A stretch of DNA of 64,000 nucleotides from NCBI RefSeq assembly GCF_036250695.1, contig NZ_CP109427.1, positions 1,984,001 through 2,048,000 of the forward strand, read 5' to 3'. The position numbers and the translations under genes are program-made. The notes under the pieces were generated by a model. That model was not told the origin of the DNA, searched no databases, and saw only the letters and a program-made list of their open reading frames with translations. This document shows positions 35,347-43,063 of the stretch, one piece after another (the stretch's first letter is position 1; each line of letters opens with the position of its first letter). The stretch comes from Streptomyces sp. NBC_01497. Its GTDB lineage: Bacteria; Actinomycetota; Actinomycetes; Streptomycetales; Streptomycetaceae.

Positions 35347-35509
35347 TCAGCCACTCCGGGCTGCCCGCAGGTGGACCCACCGCGTTCCCGTCCGGAACTT
35401 GAAGGCGATCGCATCACCTCACGGTGATCCCGCCAGGGCCACCTCTCTTCGGCGTCCGGTCCGGAAGTAACGGCTCGATCCGCGCCCACTGGGCGTCAGT
35501 CAGCGACAT
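35347..35509 (-). pseudogene. IS5-type transposase, frameshifted N-terminal fragment
   Basis: ATG 35509 begins SLTDAQWARIEPLLPDRT, the standard start of IS5-group transposases of Streptomyces. After the GG at about residue 24 the frame shifts: the expected WRDHREV reads in the next frame, and AIAFKFRTGTRWVHL in a third, ending at 35347. Only about 55 codons of homology remain and the DDE domain is missing. It lies just upstream of the baeRF gene and was probably an insertion into the element. Confidence 0.85.
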
Positions 35510-35573
35510 GCCCAGATCAACGTCCCACTGATCCAAACGAAACCGCCCAGCCAGCCAGGACCTCGATGGTGCG

Positions 35574-35609
35574 GTCGACCAGTCCACGCCCGGGCGTGGA
35601 CTGGTCGAC
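35574..35609. repeat. Perfect 36-bp palindrome without spacer
   Basis: Arms GTCGACCAGTCCACGCCC (35574-35591) and its exact reverse complement (35592-35609) abut. It is 64 bp upstream of the transposase fragment's start codon, inside the integrated element. It is too symmetric for a normal terminator, which needs a loop. Confidence 0.95.
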
Positions 35610-35850
35610 GAAGGCGCCCCGCTCTCACCCGAGTTGGGCGGCTTCATCGCGAGCGCCGGCCGGTCCATGTCTCCTGGCCGACCAGGTCGAGGTCCATTGC
35701 AGCTTGGTATCGCTGAGAGATGCCGACCGGGCCGCAGCCCCATAGCCCACTCCGGTGACGGGGGCCCGGCATGGCCAAGGCCTACCCGCTTCACGGCATC
35801 GCCCAAGAGCTTCCCGTAGCACCAGCAAAACGGCCCGGCAACGTAGCGCG

Positions 35851-35881
35851 GGGATTGCCGGTTAGCCACACCGGCAATCCC
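35851..35881 (-). terminator. Hairpin downstream of the DUF5655 remnant
   Basis: GGGATTGCCGG pairs perfectly with CCGGCAATCCC around a 9-nt loop, 118 bp past the DUF5655 stop on the minus strand. The stretch 35610-35998 otherwise shows no gene. Confidence 0.6.
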
Positions 35882-35998
35882 AGGGACCGTTGATAGTCCA
35901 CCGCCACCATCCACCCGCACGTCGGACGGCCACCATCGACACGACCACTGAACGAGTGCCAGGCACCCGCTGACGGCTGGCTACGGTGCCTCAAACGA

Positions 35999-36568
35999 TC
36001 AGGCTGCCACGTAGCTCGCCCGGAAGAGACTCTGCGCACGATCCACGTCTCCCGGCGTGCGGATCTGCACCTCCAAATCACCCGTCCCGCGATGGCCGAG
36101 ACCGGACACGTCCCGGGTGAACCCAGGAACGAGGTCTACAAGCCGCGGGTCGACCTTCAGGTAGACCAGGAGCTTGGAGCTTGCTCCGCTGGGGCGGACA
36201 GACGGCAGGCGAAGTTCCGCAGCCCCCGGTACGCGCGGCACTGCTTACGCTCGACGCGGTTCACGCCGTTCCCGAGCCCCAGCAGTGCCTCGTCGACCGC
36301 GCCCGCCAGCAGCGCCATCGACGCACCCTGAACGTCGCTCGCCGCTCGGGCAACCGCCTGGCGCCGCGCCCGGCGGACCACCTGTATGCCGCCGCTCACG
36401 GACGCCACGGTCTCGAGCCCGAGCAGGTCGCGGCCGAAGAGTCGGTGGCGGACAAGGTCGATCGACCGCCGGTGCTCGCGCACGGCATGCACGTCGTAGC
36501 GCGTGAAGCCGCCGGCGATACAGATCACGCGCGGGCTGCTCCACAGCACCTGGGACGCCGCCGTCGCG
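35999..36568 (-). pseudogene. DUF5655 / NucS-like nuclease gene, C-terminal half with frameshift
   Basis: Coding similarity begins exactly at the right attachment repeat: SSPRVICIAGGFTRYDVHAV and DLLGLETVASVSGG resemble the end of a PD-(D/E)XK (DUF91/NucS-like) nuclease domain. The DUF5655 domain follows: NRVERKQ...YRGLRNFAC, then after a frameshift near 36170, KLLVYLKVDPRLVDLVPGFT and GTGDLEVQIR. The nuclease's catalytic first half is gone, so the gene is a remnant truncated at the element boundary. The family name is from memory of the motif pattern. Confidence 0.75.
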
Positions 36569-36585
36569 TCACGTGATCAGGCTGT
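36569..36585. repeat. Right attachment-site copy (attR-like) within miaA
   Basis: TCACGTGATCAGGCTGT; its reverse complement carries ACAGCC TGA, the last two codons and stop of miaA. Integration here restores an intact miaA. Confidence 0.75.
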
Positions 36586-37515
36586 GACCGCCCGTTCGAT
36601 CAATGCCAGGGCGTGGTCCCGGAGCTTGCCTGTCGACCCCTCGGTCCCATCGAGCCAGTGCACGCGCGAATCCCTGCGGAACCAGGAGTCCTGGCGGCGC
36701 GCGAAACGCTTCGTGGCCCGTACGGTCTCCCCGCGCGCATCGTCCTCGGTGCACGCGCCGGCGAGTGCGGACAGCACCTGCTGGTAGCCCAGGGCACGGG
36801 AGGCCGTACGGCCGTCCCGCAGACCGCGCTCCTCAAGTGCCCGCACCTCGTCAACGAGCCCCGCTTCCCACATCCGGTCGACGCGGAGCGCGATGCGCGC
36901 GTCGAGTTCGGGACGGGGCACGTCGACCCCGATCTGCACGGTGTCGTACACGGCGTCGTGGCCCGGGAGGTTCGCGGTGAAGGGCTGCCCGGTGATCTTG
37001 ATCACCTCCAGCGCCCGCACGATGCGGCGGCCGTTGCTCGGCAGGATCGCCTCGGCGGCGCGGGGGTCGGCGGCGGCGAGACGAGCGTGCAGCACGCCGG
37101 AGCCGCGCAGCGTCAGTTCGGCCTCCAGTCGCGCGCGGACCTCCGGGTCCGTGCCCGGGAAGTCGAGGGCGTCGATCACGCCGCGTACGTACAGGCCTGA
37201 GCCGCCCACCAGGACGGGGACGCGGCCCGCGGCCAGCAGGCGGTCGATCTCGGCGCGTGCGAGCCGCTGGTACTCGGCGACGCTCGCGGCCTCGGTGATG
37301 TCCCAGATGTCCAGGAGGTGGTGGGGGACGCCCGCGCGCTCCTCCTCGGCCAGTTTGGCGGTACCGATGTCCATGCCCCGATAGAGCTGCATGGAGTCGG
37401 CGTTCACGACCTCACCGCCGAGCTGGCGGGCGAGATGAACGCCGAGATCCGACTTGCCCGCCGCGGTGGGACCGACGACGGCGATGACCCGGGGGGCGGG
37501 AGCTGCGCTTGTCAC
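36577..37515 (-). CDS. miaA: tRNA dimethylallyltransferase
   Basis: 312 residues from GTG 37515. It adds a dimethylallyl group to N6 of A37 in tRNAs that read UNN codons; MiaB, also in this window, then thiolates the base. P-loop GPTAAGKS (15-22), VNADSMQLYRGMDIGTAKL (binding/catalytic Asp), LVGGSGLYVRGVIDALDF and the late RYxRR-like RATKRFARRQDSWFRRD are visible. The C-terminal ERAVTA and stop overlap the attachment repeat of the neighbouring element but appear complete. Confidence 0.97.
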   Translation of the reverse strand: MTSAAPAPRVIAVVGPTAAGKSDLGVHLARQLGGEVVNADSMQLYRGMDIGTAKLAEEERAGVPHHLLDIWDITEAASVAEYQRLARAEIDRLLAAGRVPVLVGGSGLYVRGVIDALDFPGTDPEVRARLEAELTLRGSGVLHARLAAADPRAAEAILPSNGRRIVRALEVIKITGQPFTANLPGHDAVYDTVQIGVDVPRPELDARIALRVDRMWEAGLVDEVRALEERGLRDGRTASRALGYQQVLSALAGACTEDDARGETVRATKRFARRQDSWFRRDSRVHWLDGTEGSTGKLRDHALALIERAVTA

Positions 37516-37651
37516 GGCTCCAGTCTCCCAAACGCGCCGGGCGGGTCCCGACCGGATGGGCCTTGTGCGCGACGCACGCCCGCGCCGTACCCTTTGCTCA
37601 GGTATGGATCGATTCTTCGATTCTTCGATTCCTCGGGACGGAAGGTGCCGT

Positions 37652-37915
37652 ATGGGCTTCAAGGATTCGCTGAAGGCCAGGCTGTCGCCGGCGCGGGACA
37701 AGGTGTCCGATCTGGCGGCGCAGCACGGCGACCGGATCGGTCAGGGCCTGGACAAGGCCGCGCGCACCGTCGACCAGCGGACCGGCGGCAAGTACAGCGA
37801 TCGCATCGACGCGGGCACGGACAAGGCGAAGGGCGCCATCGACCGCATGTCCCAGCGGGGCGACAGCGACGGCGACGGGCCGGACGGCGTGCCGCACCCG
37901 GACGAGACGCGCTAG
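37652..37915 (+). CDS. MT0933/Rv0909-like antitoxin family small protein
   Basis: 87 residues, ATG 37652 after GGAAGG. The helical, charged sequence MGFKDSLKARLSPARDKVSD and the TGGKYSDRIDAGTDKAKGAI block match the actinobacterial MT0933-like (Rv0909) family, annotated as a putative antitoxin. In mycobacteria the partner toxin gene is adjacent; here the neighbours are miaA (divergent) and a dioxygenase-like gene, so no toxin is visible. In Streptomyces the family is a chromosomal constant next to miaA and may not be a toxin-antitoxin component. Confidence 0.8.
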   Translation: MGFKDSLKARLSPARDKVSDLAAQHGDRIGQGLDKAARTVDQRTGGKYSDRIDAGTDKAKGAIDRMSQRGDSDGDGPDGVPHPDETR

Positions 37916-37995
37916 ATCCGCGCTTCACGCACCCGCTTCACGCACCCGCTCCGTCGGCTTCGGGCACCGGCGCGGGACGCGCCCAGAGAGGCGCT

Positions 37996-38736
37996 CTACG
38001 ACCAGGCCGCCACGAAGTAGCCGACGCCGTAGGGCGCCTCTTCGTACAGCAGCCGTCCCGTGAGTGAGGCGCCCCCGGCGGCGCCCGCGAGGACCTGCCA
38101 GGGCGCGCGTCCGGCGACGAGCAACTCGCGGGCGAGAGCGGCGTCGAGGGCGGCCAGCGCGGCGGTGTCGGCCGCGCCGAGCGCCGTCGCGACGGACGCG
38201 TCGAAGCCCTCCGCCCGCTCGTCCAGGTAGCCGGGCGCCTTGAGCGTGCGGCAGGAGCTGCCGTCCCCCATCACCAGGAGCGCCACGCGCGGTGCGGCGG
38301 CCGCGATCTCGTGCCCGGCGGCGAGGCAGGCGTCCGGGTCCTCGCCGTCGGCGACGGCGAGCGCCGTGGGGGCGGACTGCGCCCAGCCGACCCGATCCAG
38401 CAGCCAGGCCGCGACGGCCAGGGATTCCGGCAGCGCGCCGCGGGACGCCCCACGCGGGTCGTCCGCGCGGTCCGTGCCACGGCCCGGCGTGGGCAGCGCC
38501 ACGTCGAGGGGCACACCGAAACCACGGAAACCGCCCCTGGCGCCCGCGGGGTAGCCGCCCGCCTGGACGGTACCCGCGGGGCCGACCACGACGAGCCGGT
38601 CCGCCCGCGCCGCGGCCAGCACGGCGAGCGCGTCCCAGGCGGCCGTGCGGGCGGCGTCCAGCTCGGGGGCGGCCCCCGCGGCGACCTCGGGCACGAGCAG
38701 CGGCGGGCAGGGGCATACGGCAGCGGCGACCAGCAT
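37996..38736 (-). CDS. Class III extradiol dioxygenase-like protein
   Basis: 246 residues. The N-terminal CPCPPLLVPEV and the middle ALLVMGDGSSCRTLKAPGYL fit the alpha/beta fold of class III extradiol ring-cleaving dioxygenases (LigB-like). I cannot see the usual pair of metal-binding His residues: the LVAAAVCPCPP start lacks the typical SHxP. Either the metal site differs or the activity is lost. It is conserved between miaA and miaB in Streptomyces (from memory). Confidence 0.72.
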   Translation of the reverse strand: MLVAAAVCPCPPLLVPEVAAGAAPELDAARTAAWDALAVLAAARADRLVVVGPAGTVQAGGYPAGARGGFRGFGVPLDVALPTPGRGTDRADDPRGASRGALPESLAVAAWLLDRVGWAQSAPTALAVADGEDPDACLAAGHEIAAAAPRVALLVMGDGSSCRTLKAPGYLDERAEGFDASVATALGAADTAALAALDAALARELLVAGRAPWQVLAGAAGGASLTGRLLYEEAPYGVGYFVAAWS

Positions 38737-38851
38737 GCTGCGACCCTAACCCCCGGCGATCACGCCGGGGGTGAGACCGCCACCGGCCGCCCCGTCGCGG
38801 GCGGCACGCCGCGGCCGTACGCGGCGCACGTGCACCGGGCCGGCGTCCGGT

Positions 38852-38908
38852 CCCGGGATCGCGGTGGTCCCGGGAGCAGGGCGACCCCGGGATCGCGGTG
38901 GTCCCGGG
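38852..38908. repeat. Two direct copies of a 23-bp element with CCCGGG ends
   Basis: A 23-bp unit running from CCCGGGATCGCGG to TGGTCCCGGG is present at 38852-38874 and 38886-38908, 20 bp from the miaB stop. Each copy begins and ends with the CCCGGG palindrome, so each can fold alone or pair with the other, perhaps as the miaB terminator. Confidence 0.8.
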
Positions 38909-38927
38909 GGCCGGAGCGGTTCTGAGG

Positions 38928-40436
38928 TCAGACCGCGGCGCAGCCGTCCGCCACCGGGAGCGGAGCCGGGACCCCGATGGTCGGCAGCCCGAGCATGACG
39001 CCCGTGGGCTCCGTCTCCCGCGTCGTGCGGCGCTGCCAGGCGTCCCCTGACGCCGTCCGCCGTACCGCGCTCGTCGGCCCCTCGGCGAGCAGGTGGTGCG
39101 GGGCCGCGTAGGTGATGTCCACGGTGACCATGTCACCCGGACGCACGTCCTGACCGGGCTTGGTGAAGTGGACGAGGCGGTTGTCGGCGGCGCGGCCGGA
39201 GAGCCGGTGGGTGGCGTCGTCCTTGCGGCCCTCGCCCTCGGCGACCATGACCTCAAGGGTGCGGCCGACCTGCTTCTTGTTCTCCTGCCAGGAGATCTCC
39301 TCCTGGAGAGCGACAAGACGCTCGTAGCGCTCCTGGACGGTCCGCTTGGGGATCTGCCCGTCCATGTCCGCCGCAGGGGTGCCAGGGCGCTTGGAGTACT
39401 GGAAGGTGAACGCCTGCGCGAACCGGGCCTCGCGCACCACGTGCATCGTCTGCTCGAAGTCCTCCTCGGTCTCGCCGGGGAAACCCACGATGATGTCGGT
39501 GGAGATGGCGGCGTGCGGGATGGCTGCCCGCACCTTCTCGATGATGCCGAGGTAGCGGTCCTGCCGGTACGAGCGGCGCATCGCGCGCAGGACGGTGTCC
39601 GAACCCGACTGCAGCGGCATGTGCAGCTGCGGCATCACGTTCGGCGTCTCGGCCATCGCGGCGATCACGTCGTCGGTGAAGTCCCGCGGGTGGGGCGAGG
39701 TGAACCGGACGCGCTCCAGGCCCTCGATCGTGCCGCAGGCGCGCAGCAGCTTGGAGAAGGCCTGCCGGTCGCCGATGTCGGAACCGTACGCGTTGACGTT
39801 CTGCCCGAGCAGGGTGATCTCCGAGACGCCCTCGCCGACCAGCGCCTCGATCTCCGCGAGGATGTCACCGGGCCTGCGGTCCTTCTCCTTGCCGCGCAGC
39901 GCGGGCACGATGCAGAAGGTGCAGGTGTTGTTGCAGCCGACCGAGATCGACACCCACGCGGCATACGCCGACTCGCGGCGGGTGGGCAGCGTGGAGGGAA
40001 AGGCCTCCAGCGACTCGGCGATCTCGATCTGCGCCTCCTCCTGGACGCGGGCGCGTTCCAGCAGGACCGGCAGTTTGCCGATGTTGTGCGTGCCGAAGAC
40101 GACGTCCACCCAGGGCGCCCGCTTCACGATGGTGTCGCGGTCCTTCTGCGCGAGACACCCGCCCACCGCGATCTGCATGCCGGGCCGCCGGGTCTTGGCG
40201 GGGGCGAGACGACCGAGGTTGCCGTACAGCTTGTTGTCGGCGTTCTCCCGTACGGCGCAGGTGTTGAAGACGACGACGTCCGCCTCCTCCTCGCCCTCGG
40301 GAGCGCGGACATAGCCGGCGTCCTCCAGCAGTCCCGAGAGCCGTTCCGAGTCGTGGACGTTCATCTGGCACCCGTAGGTGCGGATCGCATAGCTTCGGTT
40401 GGCGCCCACGGTCTGGACCGGCTCACTGCTGCTCAT
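38928..40436 (-). CDS. miaB: tRNA-2-methylthio-N6-dimethylallyladenosine synthase
   Basis: 502 residues. It converts i6A37 to ms2i6A37. Auxiliary Fe-S cysteines C23 (YGCQMN), C60 (NTCAVRENA) and C94 (GGCLAQ) and the radical-SAM triad C168, C172 and C175 (GCNNTCTFC) are all present, followed by the TIM-barrel motifs GQNVNAYG and [12 protein letters not shown] and a C-terminal TRAM RNA-binding domain (about 390-455). The tail beyond the TRAM (about 45 residues) is lineage-specific. The ribosome-binding site before ATG 40436 is weak. Confidence 0.97.
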   Translation of the reverse strand: MSSSEPVQTVGANRSYAIRTYGCQMNVHDSERLSGLLEDAGYVRAPEGEEEADVVVFNTCAVRENADNKLYGNLGRLAPAKTRRPGMQIAVGGCLAQKDRDTIVKRAPWVDVVFGTHNIGKLPVLLERARVQEEAQIEIAESLEAFPSTLPTRRESAYAAWVSISVGCNNTCTFCIVPALRGKEKDRRPGDILAEIEALVGEGVSEITLLGQNVNAYGSDIGDRQAFSKLLRACGTIEGLERVRFTSPHPRDFTDDVIAAMAETPNVMPQLHMPLQSGSDTVLRAMRRSYRQDRYLGIIEKVRAAIPHAAISTDIIVGFPGETEEDFEQTMHVVREARFAQAFTFQYSKRPGTPAADMDGQIPKRTVQERYERLVALQEEISWQENKKQVGRTLEVMVAEGEGRKDDATHRLSGRAADNRLVHFTKPGQDVRPGDMVTVDITYAAPHHLLAEGPTSAVRRTASGDAWQRRTTRETEPTGVMLGLPTIGVPAPLPVADGCAAV

Positions 40437-40609
40437 GCGAACAAGGGTAGGCCGTGCGGGTGGCTGCCCAAGCCGGGGCAGCCACCGGCGGCCGGCGAGG
40501 CCCGGCCGCGAAGCCGGCTGCCGACCGCGGGCGGCGGGGCCGTCACGGCGGGGCTGGGGGGACGCAGACCGGTCGGGCGATGAGCCACAGGCGGCCGATC
40601 CGGCCTAGC

Positions 40610-41749
40610 ATGACCGATATGCGGGTTATGTTCAGCGGGGTCTCCCTGTACGGCCACACGCTGCCACTCCTTCCGCTGGCGCGCGCCTTCCACCGCCGAG
40701 GGGACGACGTCGTACTGGCGCTTCCTGCTTCGTTCATGCCGGTCTTCTCGGCGGAGCCGTTCCGGATGTTCGCGGCGGGCGCGGACACGGCCACGGTGGT
40801 CGCGGAGGTGCATCGCCTCTGCGGTGTCGACCTGCTCACCGCGCCGACGCCCGAGGCCGAGATCGAGGCGCTGGCCGGCACCAGGGTCGACATGTCGGTG
40901 ACCGACCTGCTGGCCGCGGCCACGCAGTGGTGGCCCGAGCTGATCGTGCACGACCCGTACGACTACGCGGCGCCGCTGATCGCCGCCGAACTCGGCGTAC
41001 CCACCGTGGTCGTCACCCTCGGTCCCGGCGTCTCCCCCACCTTCGAGCGGGCAGCCGCCCGGAAGGTGGCCCCCCGCTACCGTGCGCGCGGGCTGACGCC
41101 CGGGCCGCCGGCCCACGTGCTCGACGTGTGCCCCCCCGGCCTGTCCGGCGGCGAGGGCGCCGCACCGTCCGCCGGGCGCCTGCCGATGCGGCCCGAGCCG
41201 CATCACGCGCCCGACGGCGCCGCGACCCGGGCCCTGAGCTGGCCGTCGGGCTCCCCCCGGGTGCTGGTGACCTTCGGCACGGCCTACTCCGGCGTCCCCG
41301 TGGTCGGTCCCGTGGTCCGTGCGCTCGCCGGTACGGGCGCGGCCGTGCGCGTCACGGTCGGCCAGGACGGTCCCAGCGACGGCTTCGCGACCGCCCCTGG
41401 TCCCGTGGCGTACGAGCCGTTCGCGCCGCTCGTGGACCTGCTGGACGGCGCCGACCTGGTCGTGGCGCACGGCGGGGCGGGCACCGTGCTGGGCACCCTG
41501 TCCGAGGCGCTCCCGATGGTGCTCCTGCCGCAGGGCGCCGACCAGTTCACGCACACGGAACGCGCGGCCGGTGCGGGTGCCGCGATCGGACTCACAGGCG
41601 GGGCCGCCACGGCCGAGGCCACGGTGGCTGCCGTGGCGGAACTCGTGGCGGAGCCCTCCTACCGCCGTGCGGCGCGGACGGTCGCCGCCGAGATCGCCGC
41701 GATGCCGTCACCGGACGAGGTGGCCGCGACGCTGGCCGGCCCGTCCTGA
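40610..41749 (+). CDS. Glycosyltransferase family 1 (MGT/UGT-like)
   Basis: 379 residues. GT-B fold: the N-terminal MRVMFSGVSLYGHTLPLLPLARAF acceptor-domain start, then a C-terminal donor domain with VLVTFGTAYSG and the PSPG-like HGGAGTVLGTLSEALPMVLLPQGADQ, as in macrolide and flavonoid glycosyltransferases (activated sugar to small-molecule hydroxyl). I chose ATG 40610; ATG 40580 and 40619 are possible, and none has a clear ribosome-binding site. No secondary-metabolite genes surround it, so the acceptor is unknown. Confidence 0.88.
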   Translation: MTDMRVMFSGVSLYGHTLPLLPLARAFHRRGDDVVLALPASFMPVFSAEPFRMFAAGADTATVVAEVHRLCGVDLLTAPTPEAEIEALAGTRVDMSVTDLLAAATQWWPELIVHDPYDYAAPLIAAELGVPTVVVTLGPGVSPTFERAAARKVAPRYRARGLTPGPPAHVLDVCPPGLSGGEGAAPSAGRLPMRPEPHHAPDGAATRALSWPSGSPRVLVTFGTAYSGVPVVGPVVRALAGTGAAVRVTVGQDGPSDGFATAPGPVAYEPFAPLVDLLDGADLVVAHGGAGTVLGTLSEALPMVLLPQGADQFTHTERAAGAGAAIGLTGGAATAEATVAAVAELVAEPSYRRAARTVAAEIAAMPSPDEVAATLAGPS

Positions 41750-41930
41750 CGGCGAACCACCAGGCTGCCGCACCCATGCGAGGACGGCCCCGGTGCACGG
41801 CCGGGCCCGGGGCGGCCCGACCGCGTGAACCGCAGGGCTCTTCCCGGACACGACGGCCCCAGCGACGACGGCGTGCAACGGCCCGTTCGCGCCCTGGTCC
41901 GAGGTGGGCCGCTGCTGGAAGGATCAGCGC

Positions 41931-42932
41931 ATGCCCTGCGCCGAATCCCGCCGAAGCCGACGCCGCGCCGCGTCAGCAGTGGCCGTGTTCACCGTGGTGG
42001 CGGCGCTGCTGGTGTGCCGGGTGGCACCGCGGAGCGACCCGTCGCCGCACGGCTCCGCCGTCTTCAGTACCGGCGTCCCCTCGGGCGTTTACCACAAGTA
42101 CGGCGACCTGCTGGAGGAGTACCTGCGCCGGGACCTGCCGGACGTGCGGGTGGAACTGGTCCCTAGCGAGGGTTCGGGGCAGAACCTGGAGCGGGTGGCG
42201 TCCGGCACGGCGCAGTTCACCTTCGCGACGGCGGACGTGGTCGCCGCGTACCAGCGTGAGCACCCCGCCGGCCGGCAGCGGCTGCGGGCCTGCGCCCGGC
42301 TCTACGACGACTACGTGCAACTGGTCGTCCCCCGCGGCTCACCGGTGCGCTCCGCGGCCGGACTGCGAGGGCTGCGGGTGGGCGTCGGGCAGCGGGGTTC
42401 CGGCGTACGGCTCGTCGCCGACCGGCTGCTGCGCGCGGCGGGGCTCGACCCGGCAGGGGACCTCACCGAAGTCCTCCACGGCATCGACCGGATGCCGGGC
42501 GAGCTGGAGTCGGGCCGCCTCGACGCGTTCTTCTGGACGGGCGGCCTGCCCACCGCGGCCGTGCGGGCGCTCGCGGAGCGCTTCCCGGTACGCCTGGTGC
42601 CGCTGCAGCCGGAACTCGTCGGACGGCTGCACGCGGCGACGGGTACCGACGGGAGCCACTACCGCTCGGCGGGCATACCCGCCGACGCGTACGGGAGCCC
42701 CGGGGGCCCGGATGTGGTGCCGACCGTGGCGGTGGCGAACCTGCTGGTCACGACGGACCGTGTCGACGCGGCCCTGACGAAGGGGTTCACCAGGGCCGTG
42801 ATCGACAGCAGGGACAGGATCGGCCGCGAGGTCCACCCGGCGCAGCTGGTCGACCTGCGGACCGCGATCTACACCGACCCGCTGCCGCTGCACGAGGGGG
42901 CACTCCGCTACTACCGCTCCGCGAAGCCATGA
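41931..42932 (+). CDS. TAXI family solute-binding protein (no TRAP membrane partner)
   Basis: 333 residues, ATG 41931 after GGAAGG. A basic N region and one hydrophobic helix (about 16-33) would export or anchor it; the LLVC at its end is not a good lipobox. The mature part has the TAXI signature FSTGVPSGVYHKYGDLLEEYL, VELVPSEGSGQNLERVASG and the QLVVPRGSPVRSAAGLRGLRVGVG hinge. TAXI proteins are binding subunits of tripartite TRAP carriers; the structurally known one from Thermus binds glutamate or glutamine. No DctQM-type genes occur here, and it converges on gluK, so a sensory role is plausible. Confidence 0.85.
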   Translation: MPCAESRRSRRRAASAVAVFTVVAALLVCRVAPRSDPSPHGSAVFSTGVPSGVYHKYGDLLEEYLRRDLPDVRVELVPSEGSGQNLERVASGTAQFTFATADVVAAYQREHPAGRQRLRACARLYDDYVQLVVPRGSPVRSAAGLRGLRVGVGQRGSGVRLVADRLLRAAGLDPAGDLTEVLHGIDRMPGELESGRLDAFFWTGGLPTAAVRALAERFPVRLVPLQPELVGRLHAATGTDGSHYRSAGIPADAYGSPGGPDVVPTVAVANLLVTTDRVDAALTKGFTRAVIDSRDRIGREVHPAQLVDLRTAIYTDPLPLHEGALRYYRSAKP

Positions 42933-43063
42933 CGCGGCGAGGCGGTGACGCCGTGACGCCGTGAGGCCAGAGATCCGGAATGGCTCGTGCGCTCGCGCCG
43001 GGCGGAACCGGGAGGCGGCGCCGGGCGGAAAGCCCCCGACCGTTCGGCCCGGTCCTGGCGGGC

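Larger units (their letters stand above)
33248..36585. mobile_element. Decayed integrative element inserted at the 3' end of miaA
   Basis: A 3.3-kb segment bounded by perfect 17-bp direct repeats TCACGTGATCAGGCTGT at 33248-33264 and 36569-36585. The right copy contains the last two sense codons and stop of miaA (ACA GCC TGA on the minus strand), the usual layout for tyrosine-recombinase targets at gene 3' ends. Inside, from left to right: a broken tyrosine integrase, an intact baeRF-type gene, an IS5-type transposase scrap, a perfect palindrome and a truncated, frameshifted DUF5655 gene. No replication or transfer genes remain. Outside the repeats the host order (membrane protein, miaA, antitoxin, dioxygenase, miaB) is as expected. 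Confidence 0.75.
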
